Notes: generated by a model not told the origin, from the letters alone. 64,000 nucleotides of DNA from Kocuria flava (GCF_001482365.1 NZ_CP013254.1:124001-188000), one strand, 5' to 3'. Positions 17,266-25,580 are shown, counted from the stretch's first letter. A program made the numbers and translations.

Positions 17266-17583
17266 CTACGCCGTGCGTGCCGGGGACCGGTCGAGGTCCA
17301 GGACGCGGGCGTGGACCACGGCCCGGTGGTGCAGGGCGGTGCGCAGCGCCCGGTGCAGACCGTCCTCGAGGTAGAGCTCCCCGCGCCAGCGGACCACGTG
17401 CGGGAAGAGGTCCCCGTAGAAGGTGGAGTCCGCGTCGAGCAGCGTGGACAGGTCCAGGGTGGTCTTGGTGGTGACGAGCTGGTCCAGCCGCACCTGGCGC
17501 GGGGCGACGCCGGACCAGTCCGCGGGGGTGACCAGGCCGTGGTCGGGGTACGGGCGGGTGTCGCCCACGGCCTTGAAGATCAT
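17266..17583 (-). CDS. Small conserved actinobacterial protein, ParB-like motif
   Basis: A 105-residue cytoplasmic protein with the conserved-looking opening MIFKAVGDTRPYPDHG and the block WRGELYLEDGLHRALRTALH. That block resembles the D/E-G-x-H-R nucleotide-binding motif of the ParB N-terminal fold, so a small ParB-like protein is possible. I do not recognise an assigned function. The start ATG at 17583 lies 7 bases after a TAGGAT box, so the message is probably leaderless; an in-frame ATG at 17592 overlaps that box and is less likely. Confidence 0.7.
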   Translation of the reverse strand: MIFKAVGDTRPYPDHGLVTPADWSGVAPRQVRLDQLVTTKTTLDLSTLLDADSTFYGDLFPHVVRWRGELYLEDGLHRALRTALHHRAVVHARVLDLDRSPARTA

Positions 17584-17590
17584 GGGCCTC

Positions 17591-17596
17591 ATCCTA
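17591..17596 (-). promoter_or_regulatory. -10 box of a leaderless promoter
   Basis: TAGGAT on the minus strand, 7 bases before the ATG at 17583. Confidence 0.5.
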
Positions 17597-17669
17597 GGGG
17601 CGGGGCGGGGCCGACCCCAGCCGGGCCTGCGCGGACACCCCGCGGGCCGCTGCGGCCGGGCGGGAACGA

Positions 17670-17702
17670 GGAACGCCCCGGACCGAGGGTCCGGGGCGTT
17701 CC
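17670..17702 (-). terminator. Terminator downstream of tRNA-Ser
   Basis: A 14-bp perfect stem (17670-17683 with 17689-17702) with a 5-base loop, lying just past the 3'-end of the minus-strand tRNA gene. Confidence 0.65.
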
Positions 17703-17723
17703 GACGTCCGGGGACGTCCTGCG

Positions 17724-17808
17724 CGGAGGATGGGGGATTTGAACCCCCGAGGGCGTGAACCCAACACGCGTTCCAGGCGTGCGCCATAGGCCGCTAGGCG
17801 AATCCTCC
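17724..17808 (-). tRNA. tRNA-Ser (anticodon GGA)
   Basis: Read on the minus strand, the acceptor arms GGAGGAT (17802-17808) and ATCCTCC (17725-17731) pair fully. The anticodon arm CACGC-CTGGAAC-GCGTG shows anticodon GGA. A long variable arm follows, as in serine tRNAs, and the T arm is GGGGG-TTCAAAT-CCCCC. The discriminator base is G and the 3'-CCA is not encoded. It reads UCC/UCU serine codons. Confidence 0.95.
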
Positions 17809-17962
17809 AGGCGTGCGTGCCGGCAGGCCTTCCGGCGCCGAACATGCGGGATCCAGCATAGCCGAATCCCGGCGCTGTGCCGAATCGGCCCCTCCCGCCC
17901 CGTCGGCGGGGCCCGTCCGGCCGGGGCGGACGGGCCGGTTTCGGGGCCCGCGCAGGATCCGC

Positions 17963-17968
17963 TAGAGT
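17963..17968 (+). promoter_or_regulatory. -10 box of the SRP RNA promoter
   Basis: TAGAGT about 7 bases before the predicted 5'-end of the SRP RNA. Confidence 0.5.
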
Positions 17969-17974
17969 AGGGGC

Positions 17975-18065
17975 CAGCCCCTCGCGTGGCGTCATCCTGC
18001 TGAACTCCCCCAGGACCGGAAGGTAGCAAGGGTAGGTGGGCTCTGGCGGGTGCGCGAGGGGTCTT
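17975..18065 (+). ncRNA. ffs: Signal recognition particle RNA, small bacterial type (4.5S)
   Basis: The RNA scaffold of the signal recognition particle; with Ffh it targets membrane proteins to the Sec translocon. The universally conserved helix 8 core is present (CCAGGACCGGAAGGTAGCAA, 18010-18029), including the GGAA tetraloop. The ends close a long hairpin: CCCCTCGCG at 17978-17986 pairs with CGCGAGGGG at 18053-18061. It lies between tRNA-Ser and dnaX. The exact ends are estimated from the outer helix. Confidence 0.9.
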
Positions 18066-18130
18066 CTCGTCCCCCCGGAGCGGCCCCTCCCCAGGCTCGA
18101 CCGGCCGCGCCGGCTGTCGGATTCCGTCGC

Positions 18131-18136
18131 TAAGGT
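18131..18136 (+). promoter_or_regulatory. -10 box of a leaderless promoter (dnaX)
   Basis: TAAGGT ends 7 bases before the GTG at 18144; no ribosome binding site is present. Confidence 0.45.
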
Positions 18137-18143
18137 GGCTCCT

Positions 18144-21100
18144 GTGACTACCGCCCTGTACCGCCGCTACCGCCCGGAGACCTTCGAGGACGTCATCGGC
18201 CAGGAGCACGTGACCGAGCCGCTGATGACGGCGCTGCGCAAGGACAGGGTCAGCCACGCGTACCTCTTCTCCGGCCCCCGCGGCTGCGGCAAGACGACCT
18301 CCGCGCGCATCCTCGCCCGCTGCCTGAACTGCGCCGAGGGCCCCACGGCCACCCCGTGCGGGCGCTGCGAGAGCTGCCGCGACCTGGCCCGGGACGGCGC
18401 GGGCTCCCTCGACGTCATCGAGATGGACGCCGCGAGCCACGGCGGCGTGGACCACGCCCGCGACCTGCGCGAGCGCGCCACGTTCGCCCCCGTGCGCGAC
18501 CGGTACAAGATCTTCATCATCGACGAGGCCCACATGGTCACGCGCGAGGGCTTCAACGCGCTGCTGAAGATCGTCGAGGAGCCGCCGGAGCACATCAAGT
18601 TCATCTTCGCGACCACGGAGCCGAGCAAGGTCCTCACGACCATCCGCTCGCGCACCCACCACTACCCCTTCCGGCTGGTCCCGCCGGAGCCGCTCGTGCA
18701 CTACCTCGAGCAGCTGTGCGCCGAGGAGCACGTGCAGGTGGCCCCCGGCGTGCTCTCGCTCGTGGTGCGCGCCGGCGGCGGGTCCGTGCGCGACACCCTC
18801 TCCGTGCTCGACCAGCTCATGGCGGGCTCCGACGAGCAGGGCATCACCTACGACCTCGCGGTCGCCCTGCTCGGCTACACCCACGGCGCGCTGCTCGACG
18901 ACGTCGTGGACGCGTTCGCCTCCGGGGACGCCGCCACGGTCTTCCGCGCGGTCGACCGCGTGGTGCAGACCGGCCAGGACCCCCGGCGCTTCGTGGAGGA
19001 CCTGCTCCAGCGCTTCCGGGACCTCGTGATCGTCAACGCCGTGCCGGACTCCGCGGGCAACATCCTGCACGGGATGCCCCAGGACCAGGTCGCCCGGCTG
19101 CGCAACCAGGCCTCCCAGCTCGGGGCCGCCGAGCTCTCCCGCGCCGCGGACATCACGAACACCGCGCTCACCGAGATGACGGGGGCCACCTCCCCGCAGC
19201 TGCACCTCGAGCTGCTGTGCGCCCGGATCCTGCTGCCCTCCTCCGAGGACACCACCCGCGGCGTGACCGCCCGCGTGGACCGGATCGAGCGCCGGCTCGG
19301 CATCGGCCGGGGCGCCGCCCCCGCCGACCAGCACGCCCCGGCGGCACCGGCCGCCGAGCCCGCGCCCGCGCCGTCCGCCGTGCCTCCCGCGCCGCGGCCG
19401 GACGGCGAGGACCGCGGGCCCGCGGGCGCCGCGCCGGCGGCCCCTCCGGCCGGGGAGGCCGCCCCGCCTGAGCCCACCCCGCGGCAGCCCGCGCCGGCGC
19501 ACGCCGCGGCCGGCGACCGGTCCGGCGACGACGCACGGCACCGCGCCGGCGGCGCGCAGGGCGACGACGGCGCACCCCGGGCCCCGGAGCCGCACGGGGC
19601 GCCGGCCGGCGGACCGGACCCGCGGTCGCGCCCCGACCCCGGACCCTCCGGGCCCGTCCGGCCCGGAGCCGCCGCCCCGGAGCCGCAGGAGGACACCCCG
19701 CGCGCCGCCGACGGCGCGGGCACCGAGATCGACCTGCTGCGGGCGTCGTGGCCGGAGATCGTCAACGCCCTGGCCGAGATCCGCCGGGTCGCGTGGTTCA
19801 CCGTCCAGCGCGGCACCCCGCAGTCCTTCGACGGCAAGGTCCTGCGGATCATGTTCGACGCCGAGGGCGACCTCATGAACTTCCCCCGCTTCGAGGACGA
19901 CCTGCGCCGGGCCGTGCACCAGGTGCTGGGCATCGACTGCCGCGCCGAGGCCGTGCCCCCGGGCGGGGGCCACGGACGCGGCGGCGGGTCCCGGCGACCG
20001 GGACCGCCCGCTCCCCCGCGCGGCGGCCAGGACGGGCCGGCGCCCGAGCGCCGGCCGGAGCAGCGCGGCGGCCGGGGTCCGGAGCAGGACGCCGCGCCGC
20101 GGCAGGACCCGGGCGCGGCGCAGCAGCACGACCGGGGCACGGCCCATCGGGCGGAGCGCAGCCCCGCACCGCGGGGAGAGCAGCGTGCCGTGCAGCGGCC
20201 TGAGCCCGGTGCGGCGCAGCCCGGCCGGGCGGGCGCGCCCGGCCGGCGGGACGACGGGCCGGCAGGGTCGGGGACGTCCGCGGGACAGGAGCCGCCGCGG
20301 GGCGACCGGGACGCCCGGGGCGCCCCCGGGCGTCCCGCCACGGACGAGGCACCGGAGTGGAGCGACCCCTCCTGGGCCGAGGAGCCCGTGCACAGCTGGT
20401 CCGTCGCCCCCATCCCCGGCGGCGCGGCCGCCGACGGGAGCGTCCCCGTGGAGGACGGGGCCCCCGGCCCGGTGCCCGCGGACCCCGGGCCCGGCCGCTC
20501 CGCCCGTCCCGGCGCGCCGGCGGCGCCCGAGGCCGGGCGTCCGGCCGGCGACCACGGCACGACCGCAGCGGCCGGGCCCGGGGTCCGGGCGCCGGACGCG
20601 CCGGAGCCCGGTCACCGGGGCCCGGACACCCCCGGGACCGCAGCCCGTCCGGCGGACGAGCACCGTGCGGACGACCGGCAGCCGGCCCACCGGCGTGCCG
20701 ACGACCGGGGCCCCGGCGCCCAGGGCCCCGCGGGCGGGGAGCCCACGGAGCAGGATGCCGCGGGCCCGGACCCCGCAGGACGGGCTCCCGCGCGGCAGCG
20801 CCCCACCGGCGGGGGGACGGAGGTCACCGCCCCGGCGCCCGCCCCGGCCGGCGGCGGACCCGAGGCCTGGCGGCCCGGTCCCTCCGACGACGACGTCCCG
20901 CCCCCGGAGGAGCCCCCGTACCCGGACGACCTCCCCTATCCCGATGCTCCCTACCCCGACGAGCCACCGCCCCCCGAGGACGAGGCGCCGCCGGAGCAGT
21001 GGCGGCCCTCCCGCCCGGCGCCCGCGGGTCCGGCCGGGCCGGGCCGGACGGCACCGCCCGCCCCGGCGCACCGTGAGCGGCCGGCCCCCGGGGCGGCATC

Positions 21101-21425
21101 GGTGGCCACGGCTCCCGCCCCCGAGCGGGCCGCCCCGCCGGCCCCCGGCGGGCCGGCCGCGGCCCCGGCCCAGGAGCCGGCGTCCCGGCGGCGGCTGAGC
21201 TTCCGGGAGCGGCACGCGGCCGCGATCGCCGCCGGCCGGCAGGCCCCCGAGCGGCCCGGGACCGCGGGGGGCGAGGGCCCCGAGGGCGTAGAATGGGACG
21301 ACTCCTTCGTCCCCAGCGCGGACGACGAGGCCCTCGAGGACTCCACGCTCTACGGCCGGGCCGCCATCGAGCGGATCCTCGGCGGCATGCTGATCGAGGA
21401 GCGGGACCTCTCCACCGGGGAGTGA
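18144..21425 (+). CDS. dnaX: DNA polymerase III subunits gamma/tau
   Basis: The clamp-loader ATPase that links polymerase cores and loads the sliding clamp. The AAA+ module fills about the first 370 residues: Walker A SGPRGCGKTTSA (from residue 43), a zinc finger from CLNC to CGRCESC, Walker B IFIIDEAHM, and the sensor region FATTEPSKVLTTIRSR. At 1093 residues it is far longer than usual because of a long alanine/proline/glycine/acid-rich, probably disordered region. That region is interrupted near residues 530-600 by a folded tau-type segment (ASWPEIVNALAEIRRVAWF). The C-terminus ends AAIERILGGMLIEERDLS. The GTG start follows a leaderless promoter. recR follows 118 bases downstream without an intervening ybaB gene. 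Confidence 0.95.
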   Translation: MTTALYRRYRPETFEDVIGQEHVTEPLMTALRKDRVSHAYLFSGPRGCGKTTSARILARCLNCAEGPTATPCGRCESCRDLARDGAGSLDVIEMDAASHGGVDHARDLRERATFAPVRDRYKIFIIDEAHMVTREGFNALLKIVEEPPEHIKFIFATTEPSKVLTTIRSRTHHYPFRLVPPEPLVHYLEQLCAEEHVQVAPGVLSLVVRAGGGSVRDTLSVLDQLMAGSDEQGITYDLAVALLGYTHGALLDDVVDAFASGDAATVFRAVDRVVQTGQDPRRFVEDLLQRFRDLVIVNAVPDSAGNILHGMPQDQVARLRNQASQLGAAELSRAADITNTALTEMTGATSPQLHLELLCARILLPSSEDTTRGVTARVDRIERRLGIGRGAAPADQHAPAAPAAEPAPAPSAVPPAPRPDGEDRGPAGAAPAAPPAGEAAPPEPTPRQPAPAHAAAGDRSGDDARHRAGGAQGDDGAPRAPEPHGAPAGGPDPRSRPDPGPSGPVRPGAAAPEPQEDTPRAADGAGTEIDLLRASWPEIVNALAEIRRVAWFTVQRGTPQSFDGKVLRIMFDAEGDLMNFPRFEDDLRRAVHQVLGIDCRAEAVPPGGGHGRGGGSRRPGPPAPPRGGQDGPAPERRPEQRGGRGPEQDAAPRQDPGAAQQHDRGTAHRAERSPAPRGEQRAVQRPEPGAAQPGRAGAPGRRDDGPAGSGTSAGQEPPRGDRDARGAPGRPATDEAPEWSDPSWAEEPVHSWSVAPIPGGAAADGSVPVEDGAPGPVPADPGPGRSARPGAPAAPEAGRPAGDHGTTAAAGPGVRAPDAPEPGHRGPDTPGTAARPADEHRADDRQPAHRRADDRGPGAQGPAGGEPTEQDAAGPDPAGRAPARQRPTGGGTEVTAPAPAPAGGGPEAWRPGPSDDDVPPPEEPPYPDDLPYPDAPYPDEPPPPEDEAPPEQWRPSRPAPAGPAGPGRTAPPAPAHRERPAPGAASVATAPAPERAAPPAPGGPAAAPAQEPASRRRLSFRERHAAAIAAGRQAPERPGTAGGEGPEGVEWDDSFVPSADDEALEDSTLYGRAAIERILGGMLIEERDLSTGE

Positions 21426-21543
21426 ACCCCGCGGACGCGGTCCACCGGGGCGCGACCCGCCCCGCACGGCCCGGCCCCGGGCGGGCAGCAGCCCCCGGGC
21501 GAGGAGCACAGGGGCCTGCACCGGCCCGGGAAACGAGGAGAAC

Positions 21544-22140
21544 GTGTACGAAGGCGCCGTCCAGGAACTGATCGACGAGCTGGGGCGGCTGCCCGGCGTG
21601 GGGCCGAAGTCCGCGCAGCGGATCGCGTTCCACCTCCTCGACGCGGACAAGGAGGACGTCCGCCGGCTGGCCGAGGCCATGACCGCCGTCAAGGAGAAGG
21701 TGCGGTTCTGCCGGATCTGCGGCAACGTCGCCGAGCTCGAGGAGTGCGCGATCTGCCGCGACGCCCGCCGGGACGCGAGCGTGATCTGCGTGGTCGAGGA
21801 GTCCAAGGACGTCATGGCCATCGAGCGCACCCGCAGCTACCGCGGCCGCTACCACGTGCTGGGCGGGGCGATCAGCCCCATCCAGGGCATCGGCCCCGAT
21901 CAGCTGCGCATCCGCGAGCTGATGACCCGGCTCTCGGACGACACCGTCCAGGAGGTCGTCCTCGCCACCGACCCCAACCTGGAGGGCGAGGCCACCGCGA
22001 CCTACCTGTCGAGGATGCTCAAGACCCTGGGGGTGCGCGTGACCCGTCTCGCCTCGGGGCTGCCCGTGGGCGGGGACCTCGAGTACGCCGACGAGGTCAC
22101 CCTCGGCCGGGCCTTCGAGGGCCGCACCGTGGTCGCCTGA
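21544..22140 (+). CDS. recR: Recombination mediator protein RecR
   Basis: Acts with RecF/RecO to load RecA at gapped DNA. The 198-residue protein has the helix-hairpin-helix LGRLPGVGPKSAQRIAFHLL, the four-cysteine zinc finger CRICGNVAELEECAICRD, and a Toprim domain beginning VICVVEESKDVMAIE with the ATDPNLEGEATA acidic motif. The start is a GTG at 21544 with a GAGGAG site just upstream. It probably lies in one transcript with dnaX. Confidence 0.96.
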   Translation: MYEGAVQELIDELGRLPGVGPKSAQRIAFHLLDADKEDVRRLAEAMTAVKEKVRFCRICGNVAELEECAICRDARRDASVICVVEESKDVMAIERTRSYRGRYHVLGGAISPIQGIGPDQLRIRELMTRLSDDTVQEVVLATDPNLEGEATATYLSRMLKTLGVRVTRLASGLPVGGDLEYADEVTLGRAFEGRTVVA

Positions 22141-22257
22141 GCGGGACCGCCCCGCCCGCCCGTCCCCCGAAGAGCGCTCGCCCGCGCCGACCTGCGGCGA
22201 CGCCGCCCGCGAGGACGTCCCGGGAGGCCGGCCGCGACCGCCCCGGGGCCCGGACGG

Positions 22258-22263
22258 TAGGAT
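22258..22263 (+). promoter_or_regulatory. -10 box upstream of lysC
   Basis: TAGGAT; the predicted leader is about 65 bases and ends in a good AGGAG ribosome binding site (22321-22325). Confidence 0.4.
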
Positions 22264-22333
22264 GTCGTGGGGCCGGCCGCGGGGAGGACCGCCGCTCCTG
22301 CCCCTGCCATCACCCACCACAGGAGTTGAACCC

Positions 22334-23620
22334 ATGAGCCTGATCGTGCAGAAGTTCGGTGGCTCCTCCGTCGCGGACGCCGACGGCGTCCGCCGCGTCG
22401 CACGGAGGATCGTCGAGACCCACAACCGCGGCCACGACGTCGTCGTGGTCGTCTCCGCCATGGGCGACACCACCGACGAGCTGCTCGACCTCGCCCACGA
22501 GGTCACCCGCAAGCCCCCGGCCCGCGAGCTCGACATGCTCCTCACCGCCGGCGAGCGCATCTCGATGGCGCTGCTGGCCATGGCCGTCTCCGGGATGGGC
22601 GTGCCCGCCCAGTCCTTCACCGGGTCCCAGGCCGGGATGGTCACCGACGGCGCCCACGGCGCCGCCCTGCTCGTGGAGGTCAACCCCGAGCGGGTGCGCG
22701 AGTCCCTGGACCAGGGCAACATCGCGATCATCGCCGGCTTCCAGGGCGTCCACCGCCAGACCAAGGACATCACCACCCTGGGCCGCGGCGGCTCGGACAC
22801 CACGGCCGTGGCGCTGGCCGCCGCCCTGGACGCCGACGTCTGCGAGATCTACTCCGACGTCGACGGCGTGTTCACCGCCGACCCCCGCATCGCCCCGAAG
22901 GCGCGCAAGCTCGAGCAGGTCAGCAGCGAGGAGATGCTCGAGCTGGCCGCCAACGGCGCCAAGATCCTGCACCTGCGCTGCGTGGAGTACGCCCGCCGCT
23001 TCGGCGTGAAGCTGCACGTGCGCTCGTCCTTCTCGCACAGCGAGGGCACCTGGGTCATCCCGAGCCCCGAAGACGTCGCCGACTCACCGAAGGAGATCCC
23101 GTTGGAACAGCCGCTCATCTCCGGCATCGCCCACGACCGCACCCAGGCCAAGATCACGGTCGTCGGCGTCCCCGACCGCCCGGGCATCGCCTCCCGGATC
23201 TTCCGCCTGCTCGCCGAGGCGAAGGTCAACGTGGACATGATCGTCCAGAACGTCTCCACCGGCGACGACCCCCTGACCGACCTGTCCTTCACCGTGGACG
23301 AGTCCCAGGGCGATCTCGCCATGAGCCTGCTGCGCGCGGCCGAGGAGAAGATCGGCTACGCGGGCCTGGAGTACGACGACCAGGTCGGCAAGCTCTCCCT
23401 CGTGGGCGCTGGCATGAAGTCGAACCCCGGGGTGACCTTCACGTTCTTCGAGGCGCTGGCCTCGGCGAACATCAACATCGACATGATCTCCACCTCGGAG
23501 GTGCGGATCTCGGTGATCACCTCCGCCGACCGCCTCGACGAGGCCGTGCGCGTGGTCCACACCGCCTTCGGCCTCGACGCCCAGGACGAGGCGACGGTCT
23601 ACGCGGGCACCGGCCGCTGA
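22334..23620 (+). CDS. lysC: Aspartate kinase
   Basis: Phosphorylates aspartate at the entry to lysine, threonine, methionine and diaminopimelate synthesis. The 428-residue protein has the kinase opening LIVQKFGGSSVADADGVRR, the GFQGVHRQTKDITTLGRGGSD substrate region, and two ACT regulatory domains from about residue 265 (KITVVGVPDRPGIASRIF and KLSLVGAGMKSNPGVTFTFF). The ATG at 22334 has AGGAG 8 bases upstream. A second start inside the gene probably makes a separate regulatory beta subunit. The usual actinobacterial partner asd does not follow. Confidence 0.96.
   Translation: MSLIVQKFGGSSVADADGVRRVARRIVETHNRGHDVVVVVSAMGDTTDELLDLAHEVTRKPPARELDMLLTAGERISMALLAMAVSGMGVPAQSFTGSQAGMVTDGAHGAALLVEVNPERVRESLDQGNIAIIAGFQGVHRQTKDITTLGRGGSDTTAVALAAALDADVCEIYSDVDGVFTADPRIAPKARKLEQVSSEEMLELAANGAKILHLRCVEYARRFGVKLHVRSSFSHSEGTWVIPSPEDVADSPKEIPLEQPLISGIAHDRTQAKITVVGVPDRPGIASRIFRLLAEAKVNVDMIVQNVSTGDDPLTDLSFTVDESQGDLAMSLLRAAEEKIGYAGLEYDDQVGKLSLVGAGMKSNPGVTFTFFEALASANINIDMISTSEVRISVITSADRLDEAVRVVHTAFGLDAQDEATVYAGTGR
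23102..23620 (+). CDS. Aspartate kinase beta subunit from an internal in-frame start
   Basis: An in-frame TTG at 23102 preceded by AAGGAG (23090-23095) at ideal spacing. It would start a 172-residue protein consisting of just the two ACT domains. This matches the lysC-alpha/lysC-beta arrangement known for Corynebacterium and Bacillus aspartokinases, where the regulatory subunit is translated from inside the gene. The ribosome binding site is seen in the sequence; use of the start is inference. Confidence 0.55.
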   Translation: MEQPLISGIAHDRTQAKITVVGVPDRPGIASRIFRLLAEAKVNVDMIVQNVSTGDDPLTDLSFTVDESQGDLAMSLLRAAEEKIGYAGLEYDDQVGKLSLVGAGMKSNPGVTFTFFEALASANINIDMISTSEVRISVITSADRLDEAVRVVHTAFGLDAQDEATVYAGTGR

Positions 23621-23625
23621 GGCCC

Positions 23626-24597
23626 GTGCCGCGCCGGAGCACCGGCGGGACCGGCCCCGTGGCCGGTCCCGCCGCCGTCGTCCTGGACCGGGCGCAGTGG
23701 CAGCCGCGGGCGCGTGCCCACGAGGCGCGGGCCGCGCGCTGGGCCGACCCGTTCGTGGCCCGCCGCCACCGCGGGGAGGAGCACCCGGTCGAGGACTTCC
23801 TGTTCACCTACTACACGCTCAAGCCGGCGCAGCTGAAGCGGTGGCACCCCGGGGCGGGCACCGTGCTGCTGGACGCCGCCGGGCGGGCCGGCGAGAGGTT
23901 CTACCGGCCGCTGCGCCCCGGGGAGCTCGACGCCCTCGGGCTGGGCCCCGGGGACGGGGCCGTGACGGTCGACGACGACGCCTTCCGGGACCGGCGCGGC
24001 GCCGCCGTGGACTTCGCCCGGGCGGTGCTGGGCGCCCACGAGCGCAACCCCGGGTTCTTCGGCTGCTTCGGGCTGCACGAGTGGGCGATGGCCTACCGCT
24101 CCGAGGAGAACGCGCTGCGCCACGAGCGGCTGCCGCTGCGCCTGGGCGCCGCCGGCACGGACGCCGTGGTCGAGTCCGCCCGGATCCGCTGCACCCACTT
24201 CGACGCGTTCCGCTTCTTCCAGCCGCAGGCCGTGCCCCTCAACGAGGTGCAGCCCACGCGGGAGGCCCAGCGCCGGCTCGAGCAGCCGGGCTGCCTGCAC
24301 GCGACCATGGACCTGTACAAGTGGGCGTACAAGCTCGTGCCCGCGATCCCCTCCGAGCTGGTCCTGGACTGCTTCGAGCTCGCCCGCGACGTGCGGGAGA
24401 CCGACATGCAGGCCGCCCCCTACGACCTCACCGGCTGGGGCTACGAGCCGGTGCGGATCGAGACCCCGGAGGGCAAGGCCGAGTACGTGCGCCGCCAGCG
24501 GGACTTCGCCCGCCGGGCCGCGCCGCTGCGGCGGCGGCTGGGCGCGGCCCTGGAGGTCCTGGACCCGCACCGGGCCACGGCGGGCGCGGCCGCGTGA
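23626..24597 (+). CDS. Conserved actinobacterial protein of unknown function (HPVEDFLFTYY family)
   Basis: A protein of about 323 residues with no domain I can name with confidence. Conserved-looking blocks are HPVEDFLFTYYTLKPAQLKR, the FGLHEWAMAYR motif, RCTHFDAFRFF and ATMDLYKWAYKLVPAIPSEL. Several histidines and aspartates sit in these blocks, which suggests an enzyme. Relatives in databases may carry the name 3-methyladenine DNA glycosylase, for which I see no supporting motif. The GTG at 23626, 5 bases after the lysC stop, is the earliest start; later starts are possible. Its stop overlaps the start of a Rieske protein gene (GTGA), so the two are very likely translated together. Confidence 0.65.
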   Translation: MPRRSTGGTGPVAGPAAVVLDRAQWQPRARAHEARAARWADPFVARRHRGEEHPVEDFLFTYYTLKPAQLKRWHPGAGTVLLDAAGRAGERFYRPLRPGELDALGLGPGDGAVTVDDDAFRDRRGAAVDFARAVLGAHERNPGFFGCFGLHEWAMAYRSEENALRHERLPLRLGAAGTDAVVESARIRCTHFDAFRFFQPQAVPLNEVQPTREAQRRLEQPGCLHATMDLYKWAYKLVPAIPSELVLDCFELARDVRETDMQAAPYDLTGWGYEPVRIETPEGKAEYVRRQRDFARRAAPLRRRLGAALEVLDPHRATAGAAA

Positions 24598-24956
24598 GCG
24601 CGCCGGGCCCCTGGGAGCGCGTGGTCGAGGCCGCCGCCGTCGCCCGGCCGCTGGACTTCGCCACGGCGCTCACGAGCACCGGGCCGGTGCTGGTGACCCG
24701 GGACGCCGCGGGCGGGCTGCACGTGCTGCGCAACACCTGTCCGCACCAGCAGGCCACGGTGTGCCGGGAGGCCGCCGGGCGCGCGGAGTCCTTCGAGTGC
24801 CCCAACCACTACTGGGTCTTCGCCCCGGACGGCCGGTTCACGGGCTCCCGCCTCGCCCTGGCCGCGGGACGCACGGCACCGCCGGACCCGGCCAAGGACC
24901 TGCCGGCGCTGGAGGCCGCGGTGGCCGGCGGCTGGGTCGTGGTCCGGCGCGGCTGA
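24594..24956 (+). CDS. Small stand-alone Rieske [2Fe-2S] protein
   Basis: A 120-residue protein that is essentially one Rieske domain. The cluster ligands are in NTCPHQ (Cys and His) and FECPNHYWVF (Cys and His), with spacing close to the standard pattern. Such ferredoxin-like Rieske proteins pass single electrons to an oxygenase or other redox partner. The GTG start overlaps the stop of the preceding unknown gene, making that protein the most likely partner. No oxygenase alpha subunit or reductase is nearby. Confidence 0.85.
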   Translation: MSAPGPWERVVEAAAVARPLDFATALTSTGPVLVTRDAAGGLHVLRNTCPHQQATVCREAAGRAESFECPNHYWVFAPDGRFTGSRLALAAGRTAPPDPAKDLPALEAAVAGGWVVVRRG

Positions 24957-24960
24957 CCCG

Positions 24961-25413
24961 TCAGCGCCCCCGGGCGCCCTGGGCGGCCACCCAGGCGCGC
25001 ACGTCGGCCGCGCGGAACCGGCGGTGGGTGCCCCGGTACTGGACCGGGATCGTGCCCTGCGTCGCGAGGTTGCGCAGGTAGGTGTGGGAGATCCCCGCGA
25101 GCGCGGCCGCCTGCGCCGTGGTCAGCAGCTCCTCCCCCGGCCCGGCGTCCCCGTCGCCCCCGCCCGGCGCGGTCCTGCTGCCGGGGCCTCCCGGGCCGGT
25201 CGCGGCGTCCCCGGGGCCGGAGGCGACGGTGACCTCCTCGCCGCGGGCCAGCCGGGCGAGCAGGTCCAGGACGGCCTCGCGCGCCGCTCCGGGCAGGCGC
25301 AGGGCGGTGCCGTCGACGAAGACAGTGACGTCGCGGGCGGCCAGGGCCTCGGCGAGGCGCTCGGCCTCGCGCCCGTGCAGGCCGGCGGTGGTCGTGGGCG
25401 GGTGCTGGCTCAT
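24961..25413 (-). CDS. Excisionase-type helix-turn-helix protein
   Basis: A 150-residue protein. The C-terminal 50 residues form a MerR/excisionase-like DNA-binding domain: ELLTTAQAAALAGISHTYLR, then GTIPVQYRGTHRRFRAADV. The N-terminal half (residues about 15-75) is a separate helical region, linked by a glycine-rich spacer. Similar proteins act as antitoxins or small repressors, but no toxin gene adjoins it. The start ATG at 25413 lies 6 bases after a GACAAT box and is probably leaderless. Function is open. Confidence 0.78.
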   Translation of the reverse strand: MSQHPPTTTAGLHGREAERLAEALAARDVTVFVDGTALRLPGAAREAVLDLLARLARGEEVTVASGPGDAATGPGGPGSRTAPGGGDGDAGPGEELLTTAQAAALAGISHTYLRNLATQGTIPVQYRGTHRRFRAADVRAWVAAQGARGR

Positions 25414-25419
25414 GCGCTC

Positions 25420-25425
25420 ATTGTC
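25420..25425 (-). promoter_or_regulatory. -10 box of a leaderless promoter
   Basis: GACAAT on the minus strand, 6 bases before the ATG at 25413. Confidence 0.4.
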
Positions 25426-25574
25426 CCCCGTGCGCCCCGGGCGCGCGCCACGGGAACGGAGGTTCGCCCGGGCCCGCCCGGGTCGGAGCCGCCGTCGCCG
25501 GCGGGCGGGGAGCACGCGGACCGGGGCCGCCGCCGGGGACGGCCGCCGATGGCCGCCGGGCCGGCGGCGCGTGG

Positions 25575-25580
25575 TAGAAC
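25575..25580 (+). promoter_or_regulatory. -10 box of a leaderless promoter
   Basis: TAGAAC ends 6 bases before the GTG at 25587. Confidence 0.5.

Noticed and set aside
17589..21830. A 1413-codon minus-strand open frame opposite dnaX
   Set aside because: Low-complexity Gly/Arg/Pro translation with no family-like motif, antisense to a certain gene.
24961..25413. Toxin-antitoxin locus around the excisionase-type protein
   Set aside because: The DNA-binding protein could be an antitoxin, but neither neighbour (Rieske protein, MFS transporter) resembles a toxin.
24961..25413. Remnant of an integrated element because of the excisionase-like domain
   Set aside because: No integrase, attachment-site repeat or compositional change nearby; the tRNA-Ser gene 7 kb away shows no duplicated 3'-end.
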